Notes under the pieces: model-generated
The model's input: the letters and a program-made list of their open reading frames with translations, nothing else
Databases searched by the model: none
Told to the model about the DNA's origin: nothing
Shown here: positions 35,492 through 47,707 of the stretch, piece by piece
Layout of the letters: each line of letters starts with the position of its first letter
Position numbering within the stretch: position 1 is the stretch's first letter
Source: Batkoa obscura
Taxonomy: Eukaryota > Entomophthoromycota > Entomophthoromycetes > Entomophthorales > Batkoaceae
Reading direction: 5' to 3'
NCBI GenBank assembly: GCA_030770535.1
Contig: JASVEC010000011.1
Location: forward strand, 620,001-684,000
Length of the DNA stretch: 64,000 nucleotides
Position numbers and translations under genes: made by a program

Positions 35492-37519
35492 TTAGTTTAC
35501 TGCGCTTTCTTCAGCTATATCTTCTATTCTTGGGCGGCAAGTTGCCTTTTTCGTATGTCTGACTTGAGCATCTTTGCGTCCAAACTTTTTATTACAGCGA
35601 CCACAACTAAATGGTTTCATTTTAAGATGAATTTTCATATGCCTTATAAGATCTTGGCGTCTACGAAACATTGACGGACAATCAGCGCAAGAAAATGGTC
35701 TTTGGGCGTTGTGGGTCAAGACATGTTTACGAATAGACGATAAGCTTCCACACATAGATTGGCAAGTGGGATATGGACATATTAACGGGAAATTTAGATT
35801 GGTCGCAGTAACTTCTAAATACTTTAAAGAGTCATTTAAAATAGGAAGTGCTACAGAGCCTGGTTGCTTAAATATGGTAGTTGCATTACCCCAATTCGAT
35901 TTGGTTAATGCAGGTACTACTTTTGATCCTAAACTTCCCTCCTTTAATAAGACATTTAAAGACAACTGGGGGTCTTCAGGGCCCATCATTAACAATTCTG
36001 CATGGCTCATCCCTTTTTTAGCGCTTGAATCACGACTTATTACCATAGACATTTCTTCTGATATATTCGTATTTTCAAATACTTCGTTTATAATTGAAAG
36101 TGATTTATTGAAGTCAGGTCCTTTATTTTGACTATCCTTTTTCTTTCCCCTCTTTACTTTTTCTTTTTTTTGTACTGGTTTTGAACAGTTATATGTTTTG
36201 TTAGTTAAATCGAGAGCCTTGGTACTTAAAATATCAAATGGCTCTTCCGAAATAGGCGGGCAACTTATTACTATCTGTGACGAAGCTTTGGAATTATTCT
36301 CGTTTTGAAATTCCGTATTTTGGAATTCCATATTTCGTTGTTGTATAACTTGTTGTTGCTGATTTTGGGCTAAAATTGGAGTATTTGTGGTAGAATATGA
36401 CATTCCAATACACGGATAGCTAAGTTTACGATGATAAAAACCTGGAGTATTAGGAACTGATGGCATACCATTTATAAACCTGTAGCTTTCTATTGCCGTA
36501 CTATTCCTTCGATTAATATTAGGATTGTAGATAGGCGTAGACGGAATTTTAATAACAGATACAGGTGTCCCTTCATAGGGTGACACAGATAAAGGGAAAC
36601 TACTGATGGTAACAGGAGTCATACTAGATGTAGGTGTAAAGTTAATATTATTTCCATAGTTAAAGGCAATTAAATTTGGCTCATTTTCTTGAGAAAAATC
36701 ATTAATTGGGTACTGATAATCAATAGCGTATGGAAAGGAAACTAAAGGAATTGAGCTAATATTTAAATTCAAAGAACCTCGAATATATTGGTGATTTAAA
36801 TGATCTGAGGGCTGACCAAATCCATCAGTTCTTAAATTATTATTACTCATGGAGTACAACTCAAAGTTGTTCGACATATCATAGTTATTTTGAGAATATG
36901 ATACATTGTTATTTATAGATTGTCCTTGGTCTATTATAAAATCATCGCTTTGATTTATGCTTTGTGAGACCAAATTGTTAAAATTGTAGTCTATATACTG
37001 CTTTGATTCGTAAAATGAGCTAATAGTTTGAGTGGGGTCATACTGAAATACTTCAGCATTAGGGGTAATGAAAGAAGGAGGATCAACAAAGGAGGGTTCT
37101 GGGAAATAAAGGAACGGCTGAGAAGTCAACTCAAAGCCATTTCCGAGACTTGATTTTAGGACTCCAAGTTTATTTTTTATTACACCCATAGTTTCGGAGG
37201 TCGGTAAGGAGTTTAAGGCAGTAGTAAGAGTAGAGCAAGAAGATTTTCTTGTACCATTAGAACTTGGTTTTAGAATAATATCTTCGATATCTTTCTTTAC
37301 CTTTAACAAGTCTTGGTTTATGTTTTTTATCAATTGTGCCAAACTTGATTTAGATTGAGGAGTAAGGTTTCTTTCTTGGTTCAAGAAATTTGATAAAAAG
37401 TTGGGATCTAATATTCCTGGAAAGTCTTCTACTAACTTCAAATTTATCAGAGTATTCCTTAAGAAGGCTATCTCTTCCTTCTTTAATATATATTCGTCAC
37501 TACTTATAGCGTCCACCAT
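35492..37519 (-). CDS. C2H2 zinc-finger transcription factor (three C-terminal fingers)
   Basis: Nuclear regulator of 675 aa, intronless. Three fingers sit at the C terminus, residues about 575-665. Finger 1 begins CPYPTCQSMCGSLSSIRKHV and is of the C-x4-C type. Finger 2 is FSCADCPSMFRRRQDLIRHM, and finger 3 is FSCGRCNKKFGRKDAQVRHT, ending with Cys in place of the last His. The layout recalls fungal Crz1/Azf1-type factors, but no specific ortholog is claimed. The N-terminal 550 residues are rich in N, S, Q and P, with many SP/TP sites (for example TPTSSMTPVTISSFPLSVSP), typical of an activation and phosphorylation region, and a basic KKEKVKRGKKKDSQNK stretch that could be a nuclear localisation signal. 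Targets are unknown. Confidence 0.88.
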   Translation of the reverse strand: MVDAISSDEYILKKEEIAFLRNTLINLKLVEDFPGILDPNFLSNFLNQERNLTPQSKSSLAQLIKNINQDLLKVKKDIEDIILKPSSNGTRKSSCSTLTTALNSLPTSETMGVIKNKLGVLKSSLGNGFELTSQPFLYFPEPSFVDPPSFITPNAEVFQYDPTQTISSFYESKQYIDYNFNNLVSQSINQSDDFIIDQGQSINNNVSYSQNNYDMSNNFELYSMSNNNLRTDGFGQPSDHLNHQYIRGSLNLNISSIPLVSFPYAIDYQYPINDFSQENEPNLIAFNYGNNINFTPTSSMTPVTISSFPLSVSPYEGTPVSVIKIPSTPIYNPNINRRNSTAIESYRFINGMPSVPNTPGFYHRKLSYPCIGMSYSTTNTPILAQNQQQQVIQQRNMEFQNTEFQNENNSKASSQIVISCPPISEEPFDILSTKALDLTNKTYNCSKPVQKKEKVKRGKKKDSQNKGPDFNKSLSIINEVFENTNISEEMSMVISRDSSAKKGMSHAELLMMGPEDPQLSLNVLLKEGSLGSKVVPALTKSNWGNATTIFKQPGSVALPILNDSLKYLEVTATNLNFPLICPYPTCQSMCGSLSSIRKHVLTHNAQRPFSCADCPSMFRRRQDLIRHMKIHLKMKPFSCGRCNKKFGRKDAQVRHTKKATCRPRIEDIAEESAVN

Positions 37520-38702
37520 TTTATTTAGTTTACCAACCTTTTTATGTTTTCAAAATTTTCCAAGAGCATATTTCCAAATTTAATTCGATTTTTTTTTGGT
37601 CAAACCAAATTTTTAATAAGTCTAATTGGTCAAGCAATTTTCAAATATTTTTTTCTGGTCTGGGTTATGCAGAACACATATATGCTTTATTCATTTTATT
37701 TTTACCGAAGTACTATTGCAAAATACTAATAGGTTGGGTTCTTGAAATAGAATTTTGCAATGTTTGAACAAACTGAAATGGAGATTTAAGCTTTTTGTGG
37801 ATAAAATTCGAAGTCTAATGATTACATTGGTTTCAGATTTTACTCAATGATTTATTGCCCTACTAATTGAATAATTTATTTATTCGCTTCTATTTTTACC
37901 AGCTTTGTGCAATACGCTTTATAAGAGCATCATTGGTTAAATAAGGACAGATGTTAGTTTTACAGGATAAATTAACTTTTGAAGTGTAAATTCCGATACA
38001 ATTCCACCTTGAAAATTCACATTTGATGGAAATAAAATTTCTCATGCTCTACTTTTATGAAAGTAAAAAATGCTTTAGCAATAAATTGAATTTAACAGCA
38101 ATTTACAGTGCTTTTCCTATATATAACATTTTAATTTATATGCTTTTAAATGGTGTTGCATATTATTGGTTTATACATGAGTTGTTATGATCAATATATT
38201 AATTATTATTACTTATTTATATGATTATTTGTTCTATTGCGGCTTGTATGTCCTAAAAACTATTTATAAAGAATATTTCTGTGTAATTCTTTGTTCTCAA
38301 TCTCTAAAATGTAAAGGTAAATACTTAATTTAAATGGTTTGGATCCAGAGCTGATGATATATATTACAAATATTTGTTAAATATTTAGTAATCAAGTGAC
38401 TGAACTTATTTGTATAAACTTTTCAAATTTATTCATCGTTGCTCATTTTTCAAAAAGATAGTTTCTATATGAAGCAAATGCCTTTAAGATAAGAGATTAA
38501 TAAATTTATCCAAGAATAAAATGTTAAGAAATGCTGTTTGTATTGTGCAACTAAATGCTGAATGAGAAAATTGGCTTGAGTGCAAAAATTGGTTTGAGTG
38601 CAAAATTGGGCAAATATTATCTGCAATGTAAATTTTGTGCTGCTTTGTTTGAAACTATCAGTGTGAGTATAATATAAACAGATGATGTCAAAAGGAAAAT
38701 AT

Positions 38703-38798
38703 GGGGATGTTTTTTTTGGTTTTATTACTTTTTCCATTTTTTAAGCATTATTTGAGTAGAATAATTGTTAGTAAAATTCTTAAAAAAAATACATCCTC
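38703..38798 (+). mobile_element. MITE copy F
   Basis: 96-bp core, GGGGATGTTTTTTTTGG to ACATCCTC, with ATAT on both flanks. A 90-codon minus-strand frame ending in it (38465-38737) is not a gene. Confidence 0.9.
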
Positions 38799-39053
38799 AT
38801 ATTAACGTATTAGTATTCTTAAAAAATACAAAAATTTTGGAAATGCATTAAAACATAAACAGATAGGTAGGTAGAAAAAAGCTATTATCTGCGATTTATA
38901 AATAAAAAGTATTAACAAACTGCTCAAAAGCCAGGGCACTAAGTTAGAATTTAATTGATAAAGCTTTGATGATAACTTATTAATAGAAGTCAGATCGAAA
39001 TAAACATATTATAAGTGTAGGACTTAATATCTGTGGTATACAATCTAATCATA

Positions 39054-39152
39054 GGAGGTGTTTTTTTTGGTTTCATTATTTTTTCCATTTTTTAAGCGTT
39101 ATTTGAGCGGAAAGATTGCTAGTAAAATTCTTGAACAAAAAAATACATCCCC
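39054..39152 (+). mobile_element. MITE copy G
   Basis: 99-bp core, GGAGGTGTTTTTTTTGG to ACATCCCC. The right flank is ATAT and the left flank is CATA, so one flank has mutated or the left boundary shifts by a base. It forms an inverted pair with copy H. Confidence 0.9.
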
Positions 39153-39504
39153 ATATATGCTTTTTTTATCTTTAATCTTTTCAAAATTTCAAACATCTAT
39201 ATGATATTTTTAATATCAATATGTAATGGACATTTCGTTATATTTGATTGTTTGGGACAAAAATAGTCCGAGAACCCAAAAGAACAAAAACATCTAAGTT
39301 AGGAAGTTTTCTATCAAATGCCATTTGCTGGGATATAGTTCCATATAACGCGGTTAACGCTCCTCCTCCCCTATAAAAAGAAATCCAACAAAGAAGATGA
39401 TTCTTTGTTGTGAAATAGTTATATACTAAGATGATAAATTCAATACGTATAGAATAAATTTATATTAAAACTCAATTTATTGTTAATATAAGAACTTTAT
39501 ATAT

Positions 39505-39604
39505 AAGGATATATTTTTGTGTTTAAGAATTTTACTAACAATCTTTCTGCTGAAATAGCACTTAAAAGATGGAAAAAGTGATGAAGCCAAAAAAAAACAC
39601 CTCC
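39505..39604 (-). mobile_element. MITE copy H
   Basis: 100-bp reverse copy, AAGGATATATTTTTGTG to AACACCTCC, with ATAT on both flanks. It stands 352 bp right of copy G in the opposite orientation. Confidence 0.9.
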
Positions 39605-39619
39605 ATATAGTATGACTAA

Positions 39620-39950
39620 ATTTCAGATTACATGCTTGGTCACCAGGTGCGTTAAAGCCTCAGCGATATCATGCTTTGTATCTGGTATTATTCACTATCT
39701 AAACTTACCTCCTCAGTTCACTCCATCCAGTGTAGAATCCCTCACCAATTGGAAAACTCCCACGATGTCTTGAGTCCTAGAGTCTTCTACCATGTTAGTA
39801 TTAACTGATGGAAATATCGCATTTACGGGGATCGTAACTTCCATTTTCAGTTTACTGCTTCCTTGGTATCACATGCTTCACAATATGAGTACATCCGTTG
39901 GTAACAACCAATCTAGCTATTACAAATTATCAATAAGTTTATAGCTGGGA
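39620..39950 (-). pseudogene. Coding-like relic, family not assigned
   Basis: A block clearly richer in G and C than its surroundings, with sharp edges, lying next to MITE copy H. Protein-like runs occur on the minus strand. It is broken and too short to place. It may be a fragment of an old retroelement or of a gene. Composition is the main evidence. Confidence 0.25.
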
Positions 39951-42900
39951 GTATATTTTTTCATTAGTCTGCTTTAACTTAATTAAAAGGTTCAAAGCTT
40001 GAAATGGTTATATTTTTATATTTATATATATCTAACACAATATTGTATTGGTTAAAAATTTATAACAATTTTGCTTTAACATTATTATATTCTAAAAAAC
40101 ATTCTTAGAAAAAAAATTGTATTTTTTTTTTAAATTATGAGAGAATTTATTGATTCTCAAGTGTTTCGTTGATAGATATAAAGTAGATAAATTAATGGAG
40201 TTAGAGGACTAGAGATATATCTAGGTAATGATGTGGATATGTTTTAGGATGTGCTATAATTAGAACAAAGGTTTTTCCTGAAAGCTGAAAGGGTTTGATT
40301 TTTCAATTCAATCCAACTTAAAATTAAATATAAAAATCTCTGGTTGAATAATTTACTCTGTTGTATTGACATGATCAAAAATAACCTGTCAAACTTAACT
40401 TTATTTTTATTAAAATTCTAAAAGTAAAAAATTTGATGATTCCTAATAAACTATTCATATATATTCATGGTTTCCGTTAGGGCTCCATATAACTCGTCTT
40501 TAACATATATTTATTGAAAACTTTATGTGTAATATCTATAACTGAAATTTTTGTACAGGCAGGAATTTAGTATGTATAAGTCTGCAATAAAAGAATTTGT
40601 AAGAAAAGCTGTATAATAAATAAAAATTATAAGAACACAGCCTATGCTTAAATGCTTATAAATGGTTCTGATATAAGATGCGCTTATAGAGCTTTAAATA
40701 TTATCAGGCCATTTATAAATAACTAGAAAAGTATTTGTTAATAAATTTTATAAGTTGCCTTCAAAATATAAAAGGATATTCAATTAGTAGAAGACTTTAG
40801 AGCTTATATGCAAAAGGTTTTTAAAAGTTATAAGTATAAGATAAAGGAAGGATCTGAAAAAAGTAAGTGTCAGGTTATATGGCAATTCACTATTATTTTT
40901 AGATTGAATTGGTTATTATAGAATCGACAAGCATCCCCACCTTTTGTCATTTATGTTAATAGTTTAACTTTTTTAATCTCATTTATTACTATAAAATATT
41001 CACTATTCCAATTTCATTTTTAAGACTTAATCACTTTTACCTATAATTAAAATTCAAAAGTTCAAAAATCTAGAAAATTTCAAATGCAATTTATATAGTT
41101 TTATTAATTTTAATTTTTCTCCACTATAGTTTTATAGCTCAGCACCATGTTTAAATCTAATTTAATTCGATTAATCCGTTTGAAAGTTTATTTCTAAAAG
41201 CTTATCAATTCTATTTTATTTTATCTTATTTTCTGTATAAACGAAGGTTTTAGCTTAAAGCATATACTAATTAAAATCATCAAATAATTACAATGTATTA
41301 TATTGGTGAGAATAATTGTTTATGTTATTTAAATTAATATTGCAATAATCTTTGCTAATAATTAATCTAGGGTCTTGTTCTTAAAAATACTACGCAAATT
41401 ATCGATAAAAGTAATATAATAACTTTATTGAATCTGATATGTTTAGGGCATATCCTCACATTTAAATTTGTAACATAAGCTATTATGATTTGCATATATA
41501 AAATCGATAAATTATTTAATAGTACAGCTAACTGATAATAAAATAATATGATACAATTAATGATAAATATAGCAACGTTTTATAATATAAAAGGTAATAA
41601 GTAGATTTTAAATGTATGAGATATAATATAAAATTTAAGGGATAATCATGTATTTTTTAGTTGTGTGGAAATCCAGTAGACATTAAATGTTTCATACTTA
41701 CTCACGCTTATCATAAAAAAATGTGTAATTTTAGTTTTTTTATAAGCTAAGCCCATTTAATATGTAATAACCATCTTCTAAGAGTAATCCAAGGTTTACA
41801 AGGTATATATGATAAAAAATAGCTTATACTACTGTTTGATGTCAAATCTCATATATACAAAGTCACACAAACGATATTTACATACTTAATTGCATTATAC
41901 ACACATTTTCGTCACGCTATATTTGACCAATTAAATCGCTGTTCAAATATGTTTACTTCTTTTTCATAATTGGATATCTTCCATTTTAATGTATTTTAAT
42001 ATAAGAAAATTCCCCCGCTATAGGTACTAAAGAGCCATATCAAAAATTAATTTATGTAATATAATAAAATAAATATTGATAAAACATAGCCAATTAACAA
42101 TTTTATATTCTTTCAAATATCTTTAATATTAATTTGATTAAAAATCAACTTTTTAGTGTCTGATAATTTTTCAATTGAAATTGATTGTATTCCTAAATTA
42201 TATTTAGCCTTACACAAAAAATAATCAAAGGTGAAAAATAATTGAGATATAAGTGATTGTGGATAACAAATACAATATTGAATCAATATCGTAATCTAAC
42301 TAACTGTCAGTGTATTCAAAGCAAAATGAATTAATAATTAAAGTTTTTAGCTTTAATTTAATATTCTTAATAAAGTAACCAGAATTTTAGCTTAGAATTA
42401 ATATTATCATGATAAAAGACACTCAAATATTGTGTGATCAAAATAATCTAGATTATAATGTGGCTTATTTGAAATTTGACGTTAAAAATCTCATCTATTA
42501 AAATTGATTCTAACATAATTCAATCTTTAGTTTAGCCTCACTTTGAGTTTGATTATACTTTGCACCACATATTATATATATTAATTAACTTCATCAAGTG
42601 TGATACTTAAAAGCGATCTTTGCAGTAATTCTTTGTTACTCCATTACTATTTCACAGTTATAATATACTATTTTATTTTATAAGAAAGAAAGATAGTAGT
42701 AAGGTACAGATGAGTTGCATAAAAATTTATTAAATATGGTTACTTATTATATCTAATTATATAATAATCGTAGATAAACTTTTTTATTCAATGACTCGCT
42801 AACTCAAATAGTAAAAGGTTAGGGTGAACATACTCGATGCTTAATCTTGGCTTTGTAAAATCCATCCCTATCTAATGGTCAAAATAGGTGACTTCACAAA

Positions 42901-43463
42901 ATCTCAAGAAATATTTGTCCTTGTCAAATAGCATTGTATTATTTTCTTCCTTGATTGATAATAATTGGATATTTTGTTTTATTCACTCTTTGCGTAATTA
43001 TATTTAAATTTTATAACAGTAAATGAACAATATTTAATTAAAAAATATAAACGAATAGATGACCAATGAAAGCTTACATTATACAATATGATTGAATGGC
43101 TTATTCAATAAACATTGAGTCAAGTTTTATTTAACATTACACTCCTTTTTACTCCTTACCCCTAAATAACTTTTAATATTTAATATTGTATTGATGGTGT
43201 ACTTCCAATTTTGATTATGGGGTAGAATGTGTTCAAGAAACTTAGCTTATAAATCCATTTTTGGGATATATTTGAGTAAAATTTGCCCCTGCAACCTAAT
43301 AAATATGTGTTTTTACCATGAGAAATGAAAACATAGCATTGAAATAAGATTAATAGCCAATTAACTTCAATAAATATATTTTATCACTTAAAACTAAAAG
43401 CTAGGAGATGTATACTATCTTTTAAAATCAGTTAAACCAAAAAAGATTTTAGAATCTGGGCAC

Positions 43464-43478
43464 TATATAAAGCCCCAG
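43464..43478 (+). promoter_or_regulatory. TATA box with adjoining CCCCAG (CreA/Mig1-type) site
   Basis: TATATAA at 43464-43470 is followed at once by CCCCAG at 43473-43478, whose reverse CTGGGG fits the SYGGGG consensus bound by CreA/Mig1 proteins. Copies of AATCTGGG lie on both sides (near 43453 and 43486). The gene 220 bp downstream encodes a CreA/Mig1-like factor, so negative self-regulation is possible. The match is seen. Its function is inference. Confidence 0.5.
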
Positions 43479-43696
43479 GTTGGTAATCTGGGACATAATA
43501 ACAGTTTTTAATATTTTGCTATAATTCTTTTACTACTCTAATATAATTTATTTTATATCAACAGTATAACGCTATAATCTAACTATTTCAAGTTATCATT
43601 TAACAAATATCAAGTAAACTTTGTAAGTATTACTTTAACCAATAACGCCTATATTTTCGAACTTTGTGTATTTATTAAATAATCTAATATCCTAAA

Positions 43697-44584
43697 ATGA
43701 ATTCAATTAAAACAGAAACTCCTATCGATAACAATACTTTAAAGCCAACTCCTACATTGAAAAAAACCAATGGGAAAAGAGGGCAATCTAATCGTACTAG
43801 TAAAAATCCCGGAGAAAGACCCTTTAAATGTACTTACTGCCCTAAAGCTTTTCATCGCTTAGAACACCAAACACGCCACATTCGTACTCATACTGGCGAA
43901 AAGCCATATTCATGCTCTTTTGCTGGTTGCGAAAAGAAATTCTCACGTTCAGATGAATTAACAAGGCATAATAAAATACATGCTAAACGTATGCAACAGA
44001 TGCGCGAATCGATGAACGAACAAAACTATTTACTACCTTACGCACATGTCTTAAGTAATAACTTTTTCTTAAACCCATACTTAAGATACCCACAAGACTA
44101 CTTAAAACAAAACGAACAAACACATCAGCAAATTGTATACAATCAACAAGAATTTATTCCTGTTGTTCCATCAAACTATCCTATCGATATCAATGGACAA
44201 ATTTCTACAAATTTATTCCAAATTCAATACGTAAATGGATGCGAAAATCAATTAAACCAGTGGCAACTTCCAGTTGACTTGAGTTATTTTCAAGAATCAA
44301 ACGGCTCTTCTACTCCCGAAACTGACTTGAGCTATAATTCAACTTTAAATACACCTTTGGTTAACGGCCAAAACAGCTGGGAATTTCAAGATGTTTTCTT
44401 AACTAAGCCAGAACCATCTTATGATTATTCTAATTTAGATTATAATAATCGTAGTGGTAAAATTGACGATATCCTAAACCAACCTCAATTATTTGAGTCT
44501 ATTCAAGATAAATTCCATCCTTCTCGTCTCCCACCTTTACAACATTTATTAGAAAATACCTCCAAATCAAATGTTCAGTTGTAA
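43697..44584 (+). CDS. CreA/Mig1-like C2H2 transcription factor (carbon catabolite repressor type)
   Basis: Two tandem C2H2 fingers near the N terminus, at residues about 43-65 and 71-95: [20 protein letters not shown], linker THTGEKP, then [20 protein letters not shown] with HNKIH. Base-contacting positions (R-H-E-R type in finger 1, R-D-R region SRSDELTR in finger 2) match CreA/Mig1 proteins, which bind SYGGGG sites and repress genes when glucose is present. It is intronless, 295 aa. A basic [16 protein letters not shown] stretch precedes the fingers. The C-terminal two thirds is Q-, N- and P-rich and ends in a compact [15 protein letters not shown], like the short effector motifs of this group. 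It is shorter than Aspergillus CreA (about 415 aa). Msn2-like stress factors are the main alternative. Confidence 0.82.
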   Translation: MNSIKTETPIDNNTLKPTPTLKKTNGKRGQSNRTSKNPGERPFKCTYCPKAFHRLEHQTRHIRTHTGEKPYSCSFAGCEKKFSRSDELTRHNKIHAKRMQQMRESMNEQNYLLPYAHVLSNNFFLNPYLRYPQDYLKQNEQTHQQIVYNQQEFIPVVPSNYPIDINGQISTNLFQIQYVNGCENQLNQWQLPVDLSYFQESNGSSTPETDLSYNSTLNTPLVNGQNSWEFQDVFLTKPEPSYDYSNLDYNNRSGKIDDILNQPQLFESIQDKFHPSRLPPLQHLLENTSKSNVQL

Positions 44585-47051
44585 ACTAAAACATAGTCAT
44601 CTCCCCTTCCTTTGCATAAATAACTTATTTTTGCTCCTAATTTAAATGTACTTTAATAGTGTAAATTAAATAAATTCTATTTATTAAGTAATCTCTAATA
44701 CATTTTATTTTTTAACATAATAACAAGTTCTCATTTAGACGTATAATTGTTATATCATTTAATATTATCCTTAGCACATGTTTAGATGGTTAACGTTTTT
44801 CTAAAAGAAAAAAGGGTTAAGGGTGTATATAATAAAATTATTTTTAGTATATTTATCCTTACTTTTGGGAGCTAAAAAAATCAATTGTTTTACAAACTAA
44901 GTATATTTAATTATATTAGTTACGCGTAGCATGCATTATACTCAAATGTTATATCCTTGTGATAAGATTAATTTTATTTACAAAACAGATAAAAAAATAA
45001 TTTATTTTTATAGTTCATAAATTTACCTATTGAAATAAGATTGTTTAATGTATAACTTTATAAAGCAATTATATTATAAAGTAATTATTTAAAGCTTATA
45101 AAAGGTAAGTTATTATATACAATAGGTGCCCATCAAAATATATACCAATCTGTTAAAAATAACTTTTGGAATTCTTTTTGAATAAATACTAGCATATGCA
45201 TGCATTTTCTAATAAAATTAATAAATGAAAACAACTTAAACGTGTATTTAATAATCCTTTATTATCAAGAACAATAAAAATTTATACTCATATTGCTATT
45301 TATAAAATTAATATATATTAAACTGGGACTTGTATTTAAAAATAGAACTTCATCCTCTACCTAAGGTTTTAAACTTAAATTCAAATATGACTATTTTGAA
45401 TTCCCATCTGTTACAAAAACTTGGGATTTAAAAGATGATCAAGTTAATTTTTTTAAATTCCAAGTTTTAAGGAAGGCTTTCATTTATTTAAAGGTTTAGA
45501 TAATTAACATTTTTGGTTTTCATGATATGTACTACATTATCACCTGAAAAAGGTGTAGTAGTCAAAAACACCTCATTTTTTTGATTTAACAACATGGCTG
45601 AAAAAGCACAATTTCCAGCGCAAATAGTTTTTAAAACTATTAAACTACTCACCTTATTTGTATATACTTCTGATTTATCTAATTAACTACTCTGTTTTAT
45701 AAAAAGATTATTGTTTGCTCTGTTTTTTATTAACGTGATATTTAAGGCTTAAGCACAAACAACATAATAATATTAATAATATAGCTTTTGAATCACTATT
45801 AATAATAATGATTTTTTATAAATAGGGGCCTTTTACCTCAAAATATTCATAGCAAAAATAAAGTGTTAAAAAAGGGTTAAAGAGTTATATGCTAAGCATT
45901 TTGCCTTGTATAAGTCCGAAAAAGGTTTCAAGGTTTAGGGCATCTTCACTTCATTCTCTGATTAATTTCCAACATTTAATTAAATCCTTGGGTGCAAAAC
46001 AATGGTATTTTTTTAAGGATTGAGGATTTTTTTTCCCTTCTTAATAGGGAGTTTTTTAAAATGTTATTAAATCACAGCATGAGATATTGTTATTCGAAAA
46101 GGTATTAATTTATAGTCTTACAATATTTGAAGTAAGTATTTATCTTAGAAAACCTGCATTTAAATGTAAAAAACAAGTAAAATCGATAAATTCAGTATTA
46201 AATGTATCTAACACCAATTTAGGTCTCAGCAATACAGATTACCCATTACACATTCTATCAACATACATGTGAAACTACCAACAATAACTTTTAGAGTACA
46301 TCTAGCTCCTATTCTATAAAACAACAATAACTAAAAATGTCGCTATATCAAAAGTAGAGTTTTAAATATCGCTGAAACTATTTCTACTTTCTATTTTATG
46401 AGATTATAATAGCTCTTGTCTATATAATTTACTTTAAAATTTTTGACTACTTTAGCTTTTAAGGTTTATGTCAGAAAACAGTCCCTTTATTCATTGAAAT
46501 TTAAAATATATACTAGAATAATAGCGAATATCATGTACAAATAAATACAAAACCACAAACATAACATAGATTATTGAGATATCAAGAATTTTAACCTGAT
46601 ATGGGGGATATCTAAGAAGCATATGCTAAACTTATATTACAACCGAAATAACAGTTAAAAATTGGGACAAACATAGCCATCTAACTTTTGGAAGTTGATT
46701 TAATAGATTTGTTATTTTGAGCAATTTGTGAATAACTGGGTTATGTTTCTACTGAGTCCAAAATTTACAACTGTAATCAAATGGGGTGTTTTTTCGTTTA
46801 AGGAGTTAGGAGTTTTTCGGATTTTATACTATTTTTAAAATGAACAAAACATTGTAACAAAATAAGCATTCTCAGATGTATTTTTTCATAACTCCCTGGG
46901 TAAATAATAGCAATGGGCTTATGTAAAAATATAAAAAGAGGAAATAAGGATAATGTCAGCAATAATCAATCATTATGATCAATCTTTTATTCAAAATGCT
47001 TTTACAGTTTAATAAATTGGCTTTACATTACAAAAATCTGGCTTTATAATA

Positions 47052-47163
47052 TCCGGTAAAGAATGCCCAATAAAGAATGCCCGATAAAAAATACCCGATA
47101 AAAAATGCCCGATGAAAAATGCCTGATAAAAAATACTCAATAAAAAGTATCTGGTAAAAATTT
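47052..47163 (-). repeat. 14-bp minisatellite, about eight units
   Basis: Imperfect tandem units of the form CCGATAAAAAATGC (variants CCAATAAAGAATGC, CCGATGAAAAATGC, TCAATAAAAAGTAT). Units differ by one to three bases, with the purest in the middle. A minus-strand frame reading FFIGH/FYRAF across it is a by-product of the repeat. Confidence 0.85.
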
Positions 47164-47422
47164 TTTTAATTACAAAAACTGTATTTGACACCTATGTTTA
47201 CCTTACAGCTAATAGTAATATGTAATATCTATAAGTGCTCATTAAAACCATTATCATCAAGCTTATATTTGATTATGATCTAGTTAATAAGTAAGAAAAT
47301 AAAATTCAACAATCAAAGTTTAAATAATTAATTTAATATAGAGTGATGTTCTGATAATTCTTTATTTACAATTTTGATAAGTCTGTAGCAAAACTATACT
47401 CATTTAAAATTGGCTAGTATTA

Positions 47423-47707
47423 TTATTTATTGTTCTTAGGACAGTGGCAATTTTCTGCATGAGTTGTATATGTATGGCTTTCCGAAAACCTGTATTCGAG
47501 TGTTTTGAGCATGTTCTTGCTAGTTTCAACTTTACATCCAAATTCTCCTTCTGTAATCTCGTGATGGCTAGTAAATGTCGAATTCTGATATACATTGTAT
47601 GCTCCTTTGATGGCTTTACTCGCAGCTACAACAGATAGACTAGTTGAAAGTATAGATTTCAAGTCTCTTTGGCGATAACCTAGGATATTCCATATAGCGG
47701 GTCTCAT
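47423..47707 (-). CDS. Possible small gene, 94 aa, unknown
   Basis: An open frame with normal codon use and higher GC than the DNA around it: MRPAIWNILGYRQRDLKSIL, then SLSVVAASKAIKGAYNVYQN, ending ENCHCPKNNK. It has no signal peptide. A short hydrophobic patch is too weak for a membrane helix. Upstream on the minus strand there is a TATA-like AT stretch. No family is recognised and it stands alone in the repeat-rich interval. It could be a small orphan gene or one exon or relic of something larger. Confidence 0.35.
   Translation of the reverse strand: MRPAIWNILGYRQRDLKSILSTSLSVVAASKAIKGAYNVYQNSTFTSHHEITEGEFGCKVETSKNMLKTLEYRFSESHTYTTHAENCHCPKNNK

Larger units (their letters stand above)
37520..43696. 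other. Gene-free 6.2-kb interval with three MITEs and a relic
   Basis: Separates the two C2H2 regulator genes. It holds MITE copies F, G and H, a more GC-rich coding-like relic at about 39620-39950 and, at the right end, the promoter of the CreA-like gene. The rest, notably 40.0-43.4 kb, is AT-rich with only short frames. I see no RNA gene. Confidence 0.5.

Noticed and set aside
46741-46920. A further MITE copy starting at TGGGGTGTTTTTTCG (about 46782)
   Set aside because: Only the first dozen bases agree. The middle motif and the right end are absent.
47052-47163. A CRISPR-like array
   Set aside because: Units are contiguous 14-mers with no spacers, in a fungal genome. It is a minisatellite.
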